NCBI RefSeq assembly: GCF_900112425.1
Contig: NZ_FOLP01000003.1
Location: 676,827-740,826 of the forward strand
DNA: 64,000 nucleotides
From: Variovorax sp. OK212
Lineage (GTDB): Bacteria; Pseudomonadota; Gammaproteobacteria; Burkholderiales; Burkholderiaceae_C
Direction: 5' to 3'
In this document: positions 37,754-47,016 of the stretch, piece by piece
Position numbering within the stretch: the stretch's first letter is position 1
How the letters are laid out: every line of letters starts with the position of its first letter
Made by a program: the position numbers and the translations under genes
The notes under the pieces: model-generated
What the model saw: the letters and a program-made list of their open reading frames with translations, nothing else
Databases searched by the model: none
Told to the model about the DNA's origin: nothing

Positions 37754-39199
37754 TCAGAGCAAGGGTGAAGACAAGCGCGCAATCGCATCGCCGAGGCGAC
37801 GCCAGAAACTTTGGGGCCGGTTGGCGCGCACCGCGCCGGCGCTGTGCAGGTCGGTCTCGAACTGCGCCGCCAGCGGCCGGGCCAGTTCGGGACCATAAAC
37901 CACCGCGCACACCTCGAAGTTGAGGCGGAAGCTGCGGTTGTCGAAATTGGCGGTGCCTATCATCGCGCAATGGTCGTCGACCACCAAGGTCTTGGAGTGC
38001 AGCATGCGCGCCTTGTATTCCCAGACCTTCACGCCGGCGGCGATCAGCTCGTCGAAATAGGAGCGCGCGGCGGCGCTCACGATGGCCGAGTCGCTGCGTC
38101 GCGGCACCAGCAGGCGCACGTCGACGCCGCGCAGCGCGGCGCTGGTGAGCGCCATGAGCGCGGGCTCGCCGGGCACGAAGTACGGCGTGGTGAGCCAGGC
38201 GCGCGTCGTGGCCGAATGAATGGCCTCGACGTGCATGCGGTGGATGGCTTCCATCGCGTTGTCGGGGCCGCTGGTGACGATCTGCACCGGGATGTCGCCC
38301 GCCTCCAGCTGCGGCAGCAGCGCGTTCAGCGTGTCGTCCATGCCGCGCGGGTCTTCGCCGGTGGCGTAGGTCCAGTCTTCGAGGAAGGTGGTTTGCAGCC
38401 AGCGCACCGCGCTGCCCTCGATGCGCAGGTGCACGTCGTGGTACGCGTCGGGATTGGTGCGCTTGTCTTCCTCGTCGGTGATGTTCACGCCGCCCGTGAA
38501 GCCCACGCGGCCGTCGCACACCACGATCTTGCGGTGGGTGCGGTAGTTGGTCACCGGGCGCAGGCGGCGGCCGATCTTGGTGTCGTGGAACAGCGCCAGC
38601 TTCACGCCCGCCTCGAGCATCGGCGCCATGAACTTGCGCCCGATGCGCTTGGAGCCCAGCGCGTCGATCAGCAGGCGCACCGTCACACCCTGCCTTGCAC
38701 GCTCGACCAGCAGGTCGCGCAGCGCGGTGCCGATCTTGTCGGGCTCGAAGATGTAGTACTCGAGGTGGATGTGGTCCTGCGCGGCGCGCACGGCGTCGAA
38801 GATGGCGTCGAAGGTGCGCGCGCCGCCCGAGAGCAGCTCGACGTCGACCGCGCTCGACACCGGCAGCCCGCAGGTCGCCGTGCCCAGCCTGGCCATCTGC
38901 TGCAGCGCCGGCGGCGCGTTCTGCGCGGCGTCGCGCAGGCGCGCCACGTCGGCCTGGGCGAAGGCGCTGGCGCGGCTGCGCAGGCGCTTGAGCCGCTGCT
39001 TGCGCAGGCGCTGCGGCCCGAGGAAGTAATAGATGACGAAGCCCGCGAACGGCAGCAGCGCGAGCGACAGGATCCAGCTCATCGTGGACACCGGCGCGCG
39101 CTTCTGCATCACGATCCAGATCGACAGCACCGCGATGTAGCCGCTCCATGCGAGGGAGAGGCCGGTCTTCCATTCGGGGCTGAGGACGGGGAGGATCAA
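37754..39199 (-). CDS. cls: Cardiolipin synthase (phospholipase-D family)
   Basis: A 481-residue membrane enzyme with two N-terminal TM segments ('LAWSGYIAVLSIWIVM' and 'SWILSLALLPFAGFVIYYFLG') and two HKD motifs: 'HRKIVVCDG' near residue 225 and 'LHSKTLVVDD' near 405. These transfer phosphatidyl groups to make cardiolipin. The first codon is TTG at 39197-39199 with no clear ribosome site. No ATG is available before the first TM, so the exact start is uncertain. Upstream (39200-39245) are short direct repeats of GGAGCGAAAA. Confidence 0.92.
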   Translation of the reverse strand: MILPVLSPEWKTGLSLAWSGYIAVLSIWIVMQKRAPVSTMSWILSLALLPFAGFVIYYFLGPQRLRKQRLKRLRSRASAFAQADVARLRDAAQNAPPALQQMARLGTATCGLPVSSAVDVELLSGGARTFDAIFDAVRAAQDHIHLEYYIFEPDKIGTALRDLLVERARQGVTVRLLIDALGSKRIGRKFMAPMLEAGVKLALFHDTKIGRRLRPVTNYRTHRKIVVCDGRVGFTGGVNITDEEDKRTNPDAYHDVHLRIEGSAVRWLQTTFLEDWTYATGEDPRGMDDTLNALLPQLEAGDIPVQIVTSGPDNAMEAIHRMHVEAIHSATTRAWLTTPYFVPGEPALMALTSAALRGVDVRLLVPRRSDSAIVSAAARSYFDELIAAGVKVWEYKARMLHSKTLVVDDHCAMIGTANFDNRSFRLNFEVCAVVYGPELARPLAAQFETDLHSAGAVRANRPQSFWRRLGDAIARLSSPLL

Positions 39200-39283
39200 G
39201 GCAAGAGGGAGCGAAAAGGAGCGAAAAGGAGCGAAGGGGAATGAAAGGGAGCGAGAAGTCGGTCGAAGTGGCCGCGCCCAAAG

Positions 39284-39319
39284 AAAAAGGCCGGCAGCGC
39301 GAATGCTACCGGCCTTTTC
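39284..39319 (-). terminator. Intrinsic terminator after clpA
   Basis: On the minus strand AAAAGGCCGGTAGC pairs with GCTGCCGGCC and is followed by TTTTTCTTT. It lies 55 bases past the clpA stop and separates clpA from the cls-sbcB group. Confidence 0.85.
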
Positions 39320-39373
39320 AGGCGCTTTCGAGGCAGGCCGGCGGCCTTATGGGCCGCGGCTCGCCCGGTTCTC

Positions 39374-41695
39374 TCAACCCGTGGCGGCTTCTTCCGCTTC
39401 GGGCTTCGACTTGCCTTCCTTCTTCGGAAGCGGCTGGATGTCGAGCAGCACTTCGTCCTTGTCGTCGAGGTCGACTTCGAGGCGGCCACCGTCGGTCAGG
39501 CGACCGAACAGCAGTTCGTCGGCCAGTGCACGACGGATCGTGTCCTGGATCAGGCGCTGCATCGGACGCGCGCCCATCAACGGATCGAAGCCCTTCTTCG
39601 CCAGGTGCTTGCGCAGCTTGTCGCTGAAGGTGACTTCCACCTTCTTCTCGCTGAGCTGGGTTTCCAGCTGCAGCAGGAACTTGTCGACCACGCGCAGGAT
39701 GACGTTTTCGTCGAGCGCCTTGAAGTTGACGATGGCGTCCAGCCGGTTGCGGAATTCGGGCGAGAACAGGCGCTTGATGTCGCCCATTTCGTCGCCCGCC
39801 TGGCGCGGGTTGGTGAAGCCGATGGTCGCCTTGTTCATGGTCTCGGCGCCCGCATTCGTCGTCATGATGATGATGACGTTGCGGAAGTCGGCCTTGCGTC
39901 CGTTGTTGTCGGTCAGCGTGCCGTGGTCCATGACCTGCAGCAGCACGTTGAAGATGTCCGGGTGCGCCTTCTCGATTTCATCGAGCAGCAGCACCGAGTG
40001 CGGCTTCTTCGTGACGGCCTCGGTCAGCAGACCGCCTTGGTCGAAACCGACGTAGCCCGGAGGCGCGCCGATCAGGCGGCTCACCGCATGACGCTCCATG
40101 TACTCCGACATGTCGAAGCGGATCAGCTCGATGCCCATGATGTAGGCGAGCTGCTTCGCGGCTTCGGTCTTGCCGACGCCCGTGGGGCCGGAGAACAGGA
40201 ACGAGCCGATCGGCTTGTCGCCCTTGCCCAGGCCCGAACGCGCCATCTTGACCGCCGAGGCGAGCACTTCGAGCGCCTTGTCCTGGCCGAACACCACGCT
40301 CTTGAGGTCGCGCTCGATGGTCTGCAGCTTGCCGCGGTCGTCGTTGCTGACGTTGGCCGGGGGAATGCGCGCGATCTTCGCCACGATTTCCTCGACTTCC
40401 GTCTTGCTGATGGTCTTCTTGCGCTTGCTCGGCGGCAGGATGCGCTGGGCGGCACCGGCTTCGTCGATGACGTCGATCGCCTTGTCGGGCAAATGACGGT
40501 CATTGATGTACTTGGCGCTGAGCTCGGCGGCAGCCTGCAGGGCCGCCACGGCGTACTTCACGCCATGGTGTTCCTCGAAGCGCGACTTCAGGCCCTTCAG
40601 GATGTCGACGGTTTCCTGCACCGACGGCTCGACCACGTCGACCTTCTGGAAGCGACGCGACAGGGCCGCGTCCTTCTCGAAGATGCCGCGGTATTCCGTG
40701 AAGGTGGTTGCGCCGATGCACTTGAGCTGGCCGCTGGACAGCGCCGGCTTCAGCAGGTTCGACGCGTCGAGCGTGCCGCCCGAGGCTGCGCCCGCACCGA
40801 TCAGGGTGTGGATTTCGTCGATGAACAGGATGGCGTTCGGCTTGTCCTTGAGCGACTTGAGCACGCCCTTCAGGCGTTGTTCGAAGTCGCCGCGGTACTT
40901 GGTACCGGCCAGCAGCGCGCCCATGTCGAGCGAGAACACCTGCGATTCGGCCAGGATCTCCGGCACGTCGCCCTGCGTGATGCGCCATGCGAGGCCTTCG
41001 GCGATGGCCGTCTTGCCCACGCCGGCCTCACCCACCAGCAGCGGGTTGTTCTTGCGCCGGCGGCACAGGATCTGGATGACGCGCTCGACCTCGTACTCGC
41101 GGCCGATCAGCGGATCGATCTTGCCGTCCTTGGCCATCTGGTTGAGGTTCTGCGTGAACTGCTCAAGCGGCGATGCCTTCTCGTTGCGTTCGCCGCCGCC
41201 CTCTTCGCCCTCGCCCGAAGGCGCTTCGCCGGTACCCTTGACGGCTTCAGGCGGATCGCTCTTCTTGATGCCGTGGGCAATGAAATTGACCACGTCCAGG
41301 CGGGTGACGCCCTGCTGGTGCAGGTAGTACACGGCGTGCGAGTCCTTTTCGCCGAAGATCGCGACCAGCACGTTGGCGCCGGTGACTTCCTTCTTGCCGT
41401 TGCCGGTGGACTGCACATGCATGATGGCGCGCTGGATCACGCGCTGGAAACCCAGCGTGGGCTGGGTGTCGACATCATCGGTACCCGCCACCTGGGGCGT
41501 GTTGTCCTTGATGAAGTTGGTGAGCGACGCCCGCAGGTCGTCGACGTTGGCCGAGCAGGCGCGCAGAACTTCCGCGGCGCTCGGGTTGTCCAGCAAAGCG
41601 AGCAGCAGATGTTCCACGGTGATGAACTCGTGGCGTTGCTGCCGGGCCTCGACGAAGGCCATGTGCAAGCTGACTTCCAGTTCCTGGGCAATCAT
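39374..41695 (-). CDS. clpA: ATP-dependent Clp protease ATP-binding subunit ClpA
   Basis: A 773-residue AAA+ unfoldase of normal length. The N-domain with repeated Clp_N motifs starts '[14 protein letters not shown]'. AAA-1 has '[16 protein letters not shown]' and '[13 protein letters not shown]'. AAA-2 has '[15 protein letters not shown]' and '[15 protein letters not shown]', followed by the ClpP-binding region and a charged C-terminal tail. It feeds proteins to ClpP and is redirected to N-degron substrates by ClpS, encoded 68 bases upstream on the same strand. A terminator follows. Confidence 0.97.
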   Translation of the reverse strand: MIAQELEVSLHMAFVEARQQRHEFITVEHLLLALLDNPSAAEVLRACSANVDDLRASLTNFIKDNTPQVAGTDDVDTQPTLGFQRVIQRAIMHVQSTGNGKKEVTGANVLVAIFGEKDSHAVYYLHQQGVTRLDVVNFIAHGIKKSDPPEAVKGTGEAPSGEGEEGGGERNEKASPLEQFTQNLNQMAKDGKIDPLIGREYEVERVIQILCRRRKNNPLLVGEAGVGKTAIAEGLAWRITQGDVPEILAESQVFSLDMGALLAGTKYRGDFEQRLKGVLKSLKDKPNAILFIDEIHTLIGAGAASGGTLDASNLLKPALSSGQLKCIGATTFTEYRGIFEKDAALSRRFQKVDVVEPSVQETVDILKGLKSRFEEHHGVKYAVAALQAAAELSAKYINDRHLPDKAIDVIDEAGAAQRILPPSKRKKTISKTEVEEIVAKIARIPPANVSNDDRGKLQTIERDLKSVVFGQDKALEVLASAVKMARSGLGKGDKPIGSFLFSGPTGVGKTEAAKQLAYIMGIELIRFDMSEYMERHAVSRLIGAPPGYVGFDQGGLLTEAVTKKPHSVLLLDEIEKAHPDIFNVLLQVMDHGTLTDNNGRKADFRNVIIIMTTNAGAETMNKATIGFTNPRQAGDEMGDIKRLFSPEFRNRLDAIVNFKALDENVILRVVDKFLLQLETQLSEKKVEVTFSDKLRKHLAKKGFDPLMGARPMQRLIQDTIRRALADELLFGRLTDGGRLEVDLDDKDEVLLDIQPLPKKEGKSKPEAEEAATG

Positions 41696-41762
41696 GTGAT
41701 TTCCTTTTGCCTTGCTGTAAATAAGTTCTCAGATGGGTTGGAGCTTGCGCAATTCAACTGGT

Positions 41763-42122
41763 TCATGCAACCGGTTCGCTGACACATTGCAGCGGATGCC
41801 CGGCTTGCTGGGCCGCTTCCATCACCTGGTTCACCTTGGTGGCCGCCATATCGCGGGAATAAACCCCACAGACGCCGCGGCCATCGAGGTGGATCTTGAG
41901 CATGATCTGGGTCGCGGTTTCGCGATCCTTGCTGAAATATTCCTGCAGCACGACGATCACAAACTCCATCGGCGTGTAGTCGTCGTTCAGCATGACCACC
42001 TGGTACATCTGGGGCGGCGCAGTTTTCTGCGGCCGGCGCTCCAGGACGACCGAATCTCCGTCATCGCCCGCCGGTTTCTGCGCCGGCGGGGTGTTTGGAG
42101 TTTTTGGAATTCTCGTTGCCAT
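41763..42122 (-). CDS. clpS: ClpS, ClpA adaptor of the N-degron pathway
   Basis: A 119-residue adaptor with '[24 protein letters not shown]', the N-degron binding pocket region, and '[27 protein letters not shown]'. The N-terminal 30 residues are flexible and Pro-rich, as usual. It binds the ClpA N-domain and selects proteins with destabilising N-terminal residues. It forms an operon with clpA downstream. The ATG is at 42120-42122. The 111 bases upstream, up to the T6SS terminator, should contain the clpS promoter, but no clean consensus stands out. Confidence 0.97.
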   Translation of the reverse strand: MATRIPKTPNTPPAQKPAGDDGDSVVLERRPQKTAPPQMYQVVMLNDDYTPMEFVIVVLQEYFSKDRETATQIMLKIHLDGRGVCGVYSRDMAATKVNQVMEAAQQAGHPLQCVSEPVA

Positions 42123-42233
42123 GAAAAAGATTCTATAGAGCGTGCAAGCGGCGTGCCGACGCCAGAGGACTTGGTGGCGCGTATTCGACAAATCAAGGGC
42201 CTTGCGTCGTTGCCGACAACAGAAATTGCACAT

Positions 42234-42257
42234 AAAAAAACCGGCGCGAGGCCGGTC
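42234..42257 (-). terminator. Intrinsic terminator of the type VI secretion operon
   Basis: On the minus strand ACCGGC - CTCGC - GCCGGT is followed by seven T. The hairpin starts 3 bases after the stop of the last operon gene and should insulate clpS-clpA from secretion-operon transcription. Confidence 0.85.
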
Positions 42258-42259
42258 TT

Positions 42260-42862
42260 TCATATATTGCGCAGCACCCGCGCCTTGGGCGCCGGCAATT
42301 TTTTTCCTGGCGGACGTGCCGGCGCCGGTAAATCGGGCGGCAATGCGTCGATTTCCGCGTCGCTGAGTTCCCGCTCGGGAGCTTCCGCGGCGGCCACTGG
42401 TGTTGGCAGCGGAGCTTTCGGTGGTTCGAATCGGCGCATCTGCTCGGTGGTCGGCGACGCAACCGGCATTCTTTGCGGCCGCGCCACCGGCGCCGGCGCC
42501 GCCATCACCGGCGGCACCCGGCAGACAGCATTGCCCTGCAAGGCCTGCCACTCCCCGCGGCGCAACACGTCCTGCTCGGCCTGCCACCGTTGCTGTTCGC
42601 GCGCCTGCTCGCTCCATTGCGCCGCCTGCAGCTTTCCCAGACGTTCGAACTCCAGCCGGACGGCTTGCTGCACCCATTGCGGCACGCACAGCGAGGCCAG
42701 TTGCGTGTCGCGCTCGGCCTTCTCGCGGGCCAACTCGAGCGTCCACCGCAGGGCCTCCAGTTGCGCGGTCGCCCTGCGCGTGTAGACCCACGCCCCCAGA
42801 ACAGCGCCCAGCGCGCCGACGAGGAAGCAGACGATCGGCAAGCCGAGCGACATGCCGTGCAT
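42260..42862 (-). CDS. Membrane-anchored coiled-coil protein, last gene of the T6SS operon
   Basis: A 200-residue protein. One N-terminal TM helix ('[21 protein letters not shown]') is followed by a long charged helix ('[17 protein letters not shown]', '[22 protein letters not shown]') and a Pro/Ala-rich C-terminus. No family recognised. The ATG at 42860-42862 overlaps the tssA stop (TGATG), so it is translated with tssA and ends at the operon terminator. A TTG one codon earlier is an alternative start. Position suggests an accessory T6SS envelope factor, but there is no direct evidence. Confidence 0.65.
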   Translation of the reverse strand: MHGMSLGLPIVCFLVGALGAVLGAWVYTRRATAQLEALRWTLELAREKAERDTQLASLCVPQWVQQAVRLEFERLGKLQAAQWSEQAREQQRWQAEQDVLRRGEWQALQGNAVCRVPPVMAAPAPVARPQRMPVASPTTEQMRRFEPPKAPLPTPVAAAEAPERELSDAEIDALPPDLPAPARPPGKKLPAPKARVLRNI

Positions 42863-43956
42863 CAAGCGACCTCCCCTTCGGCATCCCTTTTGGGGTCCCG
42901 TTCGCCGTCCCGTTCACCCTCCCATTTGCGCAGCAGATCGAGCGGAATCGCGTCGGCCACCTCGCAGAAACGCCGGCCGATCATGCGTTCGGCCTGCTTG
43001 AGCAGGACCGCGACCGGGCTGCTGGGCTCATGGATTTCAAGCCATTCGCGCGCGACCCGGAGGCTGTCGCGCACATCTTCCCGCCACGCGACGCGCACGC
43101 CAGCGCCATCGGACGTCGCGGGTGTGATCGGCATCGCAGGGGCACCGAAGCTCTCGAGCGGATGGGCCGGTTCGCCGACCCTCTCGCTCACTGCTCGTTC
43201 GACCGGATCGAAAAGTTGCAATAAAACCACCAACGGCTTCAGCGAAGGCGCGTCCTGGCCCAGGTGGGCGGCGGACCACACGGCAATCCGTCGTGCGGCA
43301 CGCGACGCCTCGGCGAGTTGCCGCACCGGGGCCGAGGCATCGGAAGCCAGCCGCAGTTCGTCCAGTTGTTGCGCCATCGAATCGGGACTGGGAGCATCGA
43401 GCGGCCGAGGCACGGCCCCGGCGCGTTCCACCTCGCGAACGGTCAGGTGGCGGGCGGCGTTCGCTGCGACCACGATGTCGCGTACGTCGCCCAAGAGCCC
43501 GTCCGGGTCGGCCAGCGCCGCGAGGGCATTGGCACGAACGGCCGGATCGCGCTCGCCTTCCACGACCATTTGCGGGTGAATGGCATCGGGCCAGGTCTGC
43601 AAGACTTCGGCCAGCGCGACCAGCGATTGCGCAAGCCCCGCGGCCTGGGCAAGCCGCGTGCGGGCCCTGCAGAGCCAGATCAGCAGGTTGATGTCCCAGG
43701 TCCGCAACAGCAGGCGCCGGCAGTCGCGCTCGATCTCCGCCCAGTTCGGCGCCTCCGGCGTGCCGACGAAGTCGCCGTACTGGGCAACCCCGCGCGGCAG
43801 CATGCGCGACAGCAGCACGGCGTACTCGGCGTCGTATTCGAGACTCGGACCGCAGGGCGTGTCGGCGCTGATGGGATGCAGCCAGTCCGGCACGGCGTCG
43901 TGCGGCATGCGCAAACGGGAAATGGGCGAGGCGTTGGAAGGGACGGCGTGGGTCAT
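42862..43956 (-). CDS. tssA: Type VI secretion protein TssA
   Basis: A 364-residue protein with the ImpA N-terminal domain: '[21 protein letters not shown]', '[27 protein letters not shown]' and '[27 protein letters not shown]'. TssA organises sheath assembly at the baseplate or distal end. The C-terminal part is short, with '[25 protein letters not shown]', as in the class with VasJ-like tails. It follows tssG after 20 bases. The C-terminal residues are very charged and repeat 'GERD'. Confidence 0.93.
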   Translation of the reverse strand: MTHAVPSNASPISRLRMPHDAVPDWLHPISADTPCGPSLEYDAEYAVLLSRMLPRGVAQYGDFVGTPEAPNWAEIERDCRRLLLRTWDINLLIWLCRARTRLAQAAGLAQSLVALAEVLQTWPDAIHPQMVVEGERDPAVRANALAALADPDGLLGDVRDIVVAANAARHLTVREVERAGAVPRPLDAPSPDSMAQQLDELRLASDASAPVRQLAEASRAARRIAVWSAAHLGQDAPSLKPLVVLLQLFDPVERAVSERVGEPAHPLESFGAPAMPITPATSDGAGVRVAWREDVRDSLRVAREWLEIHEPSSPVAVLLKQAERMIGRRFCEVADAIPLDLLRKWEGERDGERDPKRDAEGEVA

Positions 43957-43976
43957 GGTGATGCGAACGAAAAAAC

Positions 43977-45185
43977 TCAAACTGCCGCGGGCGCGGCGTC
44001 GCGACAGCGGGACCCGACGTACTGCTCGGGTTCGAAGACCATCCCGACGGTGTAGCCGCCGGCTTGCGCGGCGCCTTTGCCGGCCGGATCGGCCCCGCTG
44101 GCTGGCCCTGCGCCTTCGGCCCCGCCGAGCCAGGTCGACCAGCCCAGCTTCTCGGTGTCTTCCAGCCGCGCGGGCGGCGTGCTGTCGTTGCGCACGCGCA
44201 GTTCGACTTCCCAGACGAACTCGTGTCCCACGAAGCCGCGCACCCACTCGACGAGCAAAGGCAGGTCGCGCCCCTGCGGCGTGAAGCCCAGGTACTGGTC
44301 GAGGCTGAGCGGCCCGAGCACCAGCCGGAACTTGTTCTGCCGGTCGGCCACGACCTCCCCGGCGATCGCGCCCACGCCCATGACGCTGGAGGCCCGCGCC
44401 TGGCCCAGATGGCTGCGGTCGTCCGAATCGATGCGGATCCAGTGGAGGACGAACTCGTGCAACTGCACCGGCACCGCGAAAAATCGCGCGAGCGTGGCGG
44501 CCAGCCCATCGGGGTTGCGGGCCTCCCGGCCCAGGTGCGTCGATGCCGCAAGGCGCGCATGGGCGGGGAGCACCGAATCGCGGATCTCCAGCGGGTCGTG
44601 CCCCGTCAAGCGGGCGACATAGCCGCTGAAGACCTCGTCGTTCATACGATCGAGCCCCGCGGCGGCCTGGCTCTGCGCCCACGCCCGGTAAATGTGCGTC
44701 AGGTAGCGGTGATGGAACAGGTCCAGGAAATCCGCGAGCGTCGTGTCGTTGTGGTTCTCGCTGCGCTCGCGCACCATCTCGGTGTAGTGCAGCGGCAACG
44801 GGCCGTTCGGTCCGAGCATGCCGAGACCGTAGACGCGCACGACGGGGAGCCTCGGGTTGTTCCCCGAGCGGGGATTCGCGGCGCCGGGCACTTGCGCGCC
44901 CTCTTCGCCCGGCAGCACGGCTTCGGCGATTTCGCGCGGCGCAAAGGTCAGCGCGGCCGCCTGCCCCAGGCGAAAAGACTCCTGCTGGGGACGGCTCGCC
45001 AGCCCTATCGGTGGCTCCTGTGCATGCTGCGCGCCAAGCCGGCGCAGCAAGGCGAAGAAGCCGAACTTCCATGGCGTTCGGCGTAGCCGCTCAAGCATCG
45101 GCATCGGCATCGGCATCGGCATCGGCATCGGCATCGGCTGCGGCTGCGGCTGCGGCTGCGGCTGCGGGACAGCATCGCGCTTCAA
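43977..45185 (-). CDS. tssG: Type VI secretion baseplate protein TssG, with repeat-encoded N-terminus
   Basis: A 402-residue baseplate component: 'LERLRRTPWKFGFFALLRRLGAQH', 'RVYGLGMLGPNGPLPLHYTEMVRER', 'FLDLFHHRYLTHIYRAWAQ' and 'LGPLSLDQYLGFTPQGRDL' are TssG landmarks. The first 30 residues are odd: after 'MKRDAV' come five Pro-Gln and seven Pro-Met dipeptides, encoded by a 72-base hexanucleotide repeat (45096-45167). Normal TssG starts near 'LERLRR', so the repeat forms an extension, or translation may begin at one of its seven ATG codons. The most distal ATG overlaps the tagH stop (ATGA), which favours the long form. TssF, its usual partner, is not encoded here. Confidence 0.92.
   Translation of the reverse strand: MKRDAVPQPQPQPQPQPMPMPMPMPMPMPMLERLRRTPWKFGFFALLRRLGAQHAQEPPIGLASRPQQESFRLGQAAALTFAPREIAEAVLPGEEGAQVPGAANPRSGNNPRLPVVRVYGLGMLGPNGPLPLHYTEMVRERSENHNDTTLADFLDLFHHRYLTHIYRAWAQSQAAAGLDRMNDEVFSGYVARLTGHDPLEIRDSVLPAHARLAASTHLGREARNPDGLAATLARFFAVPVQLHEFVLHWIRIDSDDRSHLGQARASSVMGVGAIAGEVVADRQNKFRLVLGPLSLDQYLGFTPQGRDLPLLVEWVRGFVGHEFVWEVELRVRNDSTPPARLEDTEKLGWSTWLGGAEGAGPASGADPAGKGAAQAGGYTVGMVFEPEQYVGSRCRDAAPAAV
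45096..45167 (-). repeat. Hexanucleotide tandem repeat in the 5' end of tssG (7 + 5 units)
   Basis: On the plus strand CATCGG is repeated seven times (45096-45137) and then CTGCGG five times (45138-45167), all exact. On the coding strand this reads CCGCAG x5 then CCGATG x7. The units do not change frame when gained or lost, but each CCGATG unit brings an ATG. Confidence 0.97.
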
Positions 45186-46246
45186 TGGGGTGTGCCCTCA
45201 TCGAGACCGGCATCTGTGCGCGTCGAGCCGATGCGAACGTGGCTGTCCGGCGACAGCGCGTGATGCTCGCGCCGCGTGAGGCCAGGCAACGGGACCTTTG
45301 CGTCGCGGGCCAGTTCAGGAGCGAACAAGCTCAGCACGTCCTCGGGTTCCGCTGCATCGAGCAGGCCGGAGTGCGCCAGTGGCTCGAACTCTTCGATGAT
45401 GCGATCGATGCCTTCACGCGGCAGCAGGATGTCGCGCAGCAAGGCGTAAGGCTCCGCCTGCCTCTGGAGGTCGTCCAGCGAGGGGGCCGGCTCGCCGCCC
45501 GTCGCCAGGAGGCCCTCCCAGTCGGTGCGTCCGGCAAGTTGGCCGGGGTCGCGCACCACCCGGACGAACTCGTCATGGAGCTCGTCGAGCAAGGTCAGCG
45601 GTTCGTCGGATCTGGGCAGCGGTGCTTCTGGAGAAAGAACAGGTGCGGCATGCGGTGTAATTTGCGCTGACGAGTCCATCAATGCCGAAAGGACGTCTTG
45701 CGTTGAACGCCCTCCCGCGCCCGAGACGCCCAGCATCCCGAAAGGATTCGGGTGCGTTGCCATGCCGGTACCGTCTTCGGCGTGAGCTGCCAGATCGCGC
45801 AGGTCGAAAGCCGATGGCTCCTGTGCGATCGGCCCCTTGCTGCCGAACGCCACGGGCGTCGGATCCTCGGAGGCTTCGCCCTCCTCCCGCTCCACCACGA
45901 AACGCAGCAGCCCGAGTTCCAGTGAGTCACCCTCGGCGATGGGGACCGACCCGCCCCCGGGAACGCGTTCGCCGTTGACCACGCACGTCAATGTGAAACT
46001 GCCATTCAGCAGTTGCCAACGCCCGGCTTCTATGTTCCAGGCGACGCGGCACATGTTCGCCAGGCGCCACTGGGCGTCGCTTTGGCGTTCGCCGCACAGT
46101 TCGAGGGCGTCGGCCATGCCGGCGCCGGCCGCGGGAATGCGCAATGCCCCGCTGCGGGCATCACCCGCGCGATGCGTCAGGCGAAGGCGCAAGGGCGGGA
46201 TTTCGCCGGGGCCGGTGGACGCCCCAGGACTGTTCATGGTGCTCAT
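45182..46246 (-). CDS. tagH: Type VI secretion FHA-domain protein (TagH/ImpI-like)
   Basis: A 354-residue protein. An FHA-like N-terminus spans about residues 10-125 ('LRLRLTHRAGDARSGALRIPAAGAGMADALELC', 'WRLANMCRVAWNIEAGRWQLLNGSFTLTCVVNGERV', 'VPIAEGDSLELGLLRFVV'). The C-terminal half matches the TagH tail ('LLDELHDEFVRVVRDPGQLAGRTDW', 'EFEPLAHSGLLDAAEPEDVLSLFAP'). FHA proteins bind phospho-Thr and act in post-translational T6SS control; no PpkA kinase or PppA phosphatase gene is present in the window. It overlaps both neighbours by 4 bases (tagF upstream, tssG downstream). Confidence 0.85.
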   Translation of the reverse strand: MSTMNSPGASTGPGEIPPLRLRLTHRAGDARSGALRIPAAGAGMADALELCGERQSDAQWRLANMCRVAWNIEAGRWQLLNGSFTLTCVVNGERVPGGGSVPIAEGDSLELGLLRFVVEREEGEASEDPTPVAFGSKGPIAQEPSAFDLRDLAAHAEDGTGMATHPNPFGMLGVSGAGGRSTQDVLSALMDSSAQITPHAAPVLSPEAPLPRSDEPLTLLDELHDEFVRVVRDPGQLAGRTDWEGLLATGGEPAPSLDDLQRQAEPYALLRDILLPREGIDRIIEEFEPLAHSGLLDAAEPEDVLSLFAPELARDAKVPLPGLTRREHHALSPDSHVRIGSTRTDAGLDEGTPH

Positions 46247-47013
46247 GGCATGCCACCCCACAATTTCTGCAAGCAGTTGGCTGCGCCGACAAAACGCCCT
46301 TGCGCGTCCTGCTGCCAGAACGCACTCTCGGCGCGCGCGTCGCTCAAACGCTGCGGCCAGTCGGACCACGGCAGGTAACGAACCCCATGGAGTCGCGCAC
46401 CGAGGTCGTCCTGCAGCGACGGGCCGGCCCAGTGATCGAGCAAACAGACGGCGCGATGGGCCTGCTGCGCCTGTTGAGCCTGTCGGGCCTGTTGCACCTG
46501 TTCCGCCTCGTCGTCGTTGCTCCGCCCTGCGCCCAACACCCCGGCCTGCGCGCGCCACAACGCCTTCACCGTACCTTCCATCGCCGCAAGATTGGCGCGG
46601 CCTTCCACCTGCGTATGGCGGGCTACCGCGCGAGCCAGCCAGAACTGCCAGTCGCACGGCTGCCGAAGCTGCGCTTCGAAATGCCGCAGCACCCAACGCG
46701 GCTGGGCCTTCTGGTACACCACCAAGGGGTGATGGCGCCCCACGCGGTCGATCGACGGCGCGATCACACCCAGCACGAAGCGCCGACGCGCAAACGCAAG
46801 CGTCCCGGGTGGCAGGACGAAAGCGGCGGGCAAGGCCACCGCCTTGGCGCTGGCATCGACGCCTGCGCTGTGGCTTTGCTCGTCGAGCCAGCCCGCCCAT
46901 GCTTCCAGCTCGCCATGGCGCACGCCGCTGCGCACGAAGTCTGCGTGATCCGGCAGCTTCCCCCAGATGGCAGGTGCCGTGATGCGCCAGCCATCGATCC
47001 ATCGGGGCCACAT
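46243..47013 (-). CDS. tagF: Type VI secretion-associated protein TagF (ImpM)
   Basis: A 256-residue TagF-domain protein: 'IWGKLPDHADFVRSGV' at the N-terminus and 'FVLGVIAPSIDRVGRHHPLVVYQ' are hallmarks. TagF is a post-translational repressor of T6SS in Pseudomonas and Agrobacterium, acting through the FHA protein. That fits, since the FHA gene follows with a 4-base overlap. A Gln/Ala repeat ('QQARQAQQAQQAH') lies near residue 175. The gene starts 3 bases after the tssM stop. Confidence 0.9.
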   Translation of the reverse strand: MWPRWIDGWRITAPAIWGKLPDHADFVRSGVRHGELEAWAGWLDEQSHSAGVDASAKAVALPAAFVLPPGTLAFARRRFVLGVIAPSIDRVGRHHPLVVYQKAQPRWVLRHFEAQLRQPCDWQFWLARAVARHTQVEGRANLAAMEGTVKALWRAQAGVLGAGRSNDDEAEQVQQARQAQQAQQAHRAVCLLDHWAGPSLQDDLGARLHGVRYLPWSDWPQRLSDARAESAFWQQDAQGRFVGAANCLQKLWGGMP

Positions 47014-47016
47014 GGC

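Noticed and set aside
45096..45167. Tandem repeat considered as a CRISPR-like array or minisatellite
   Set aside because: Units are 6 bases with no spacers and lie in frame inside tssG; it is a coding microsatellite.
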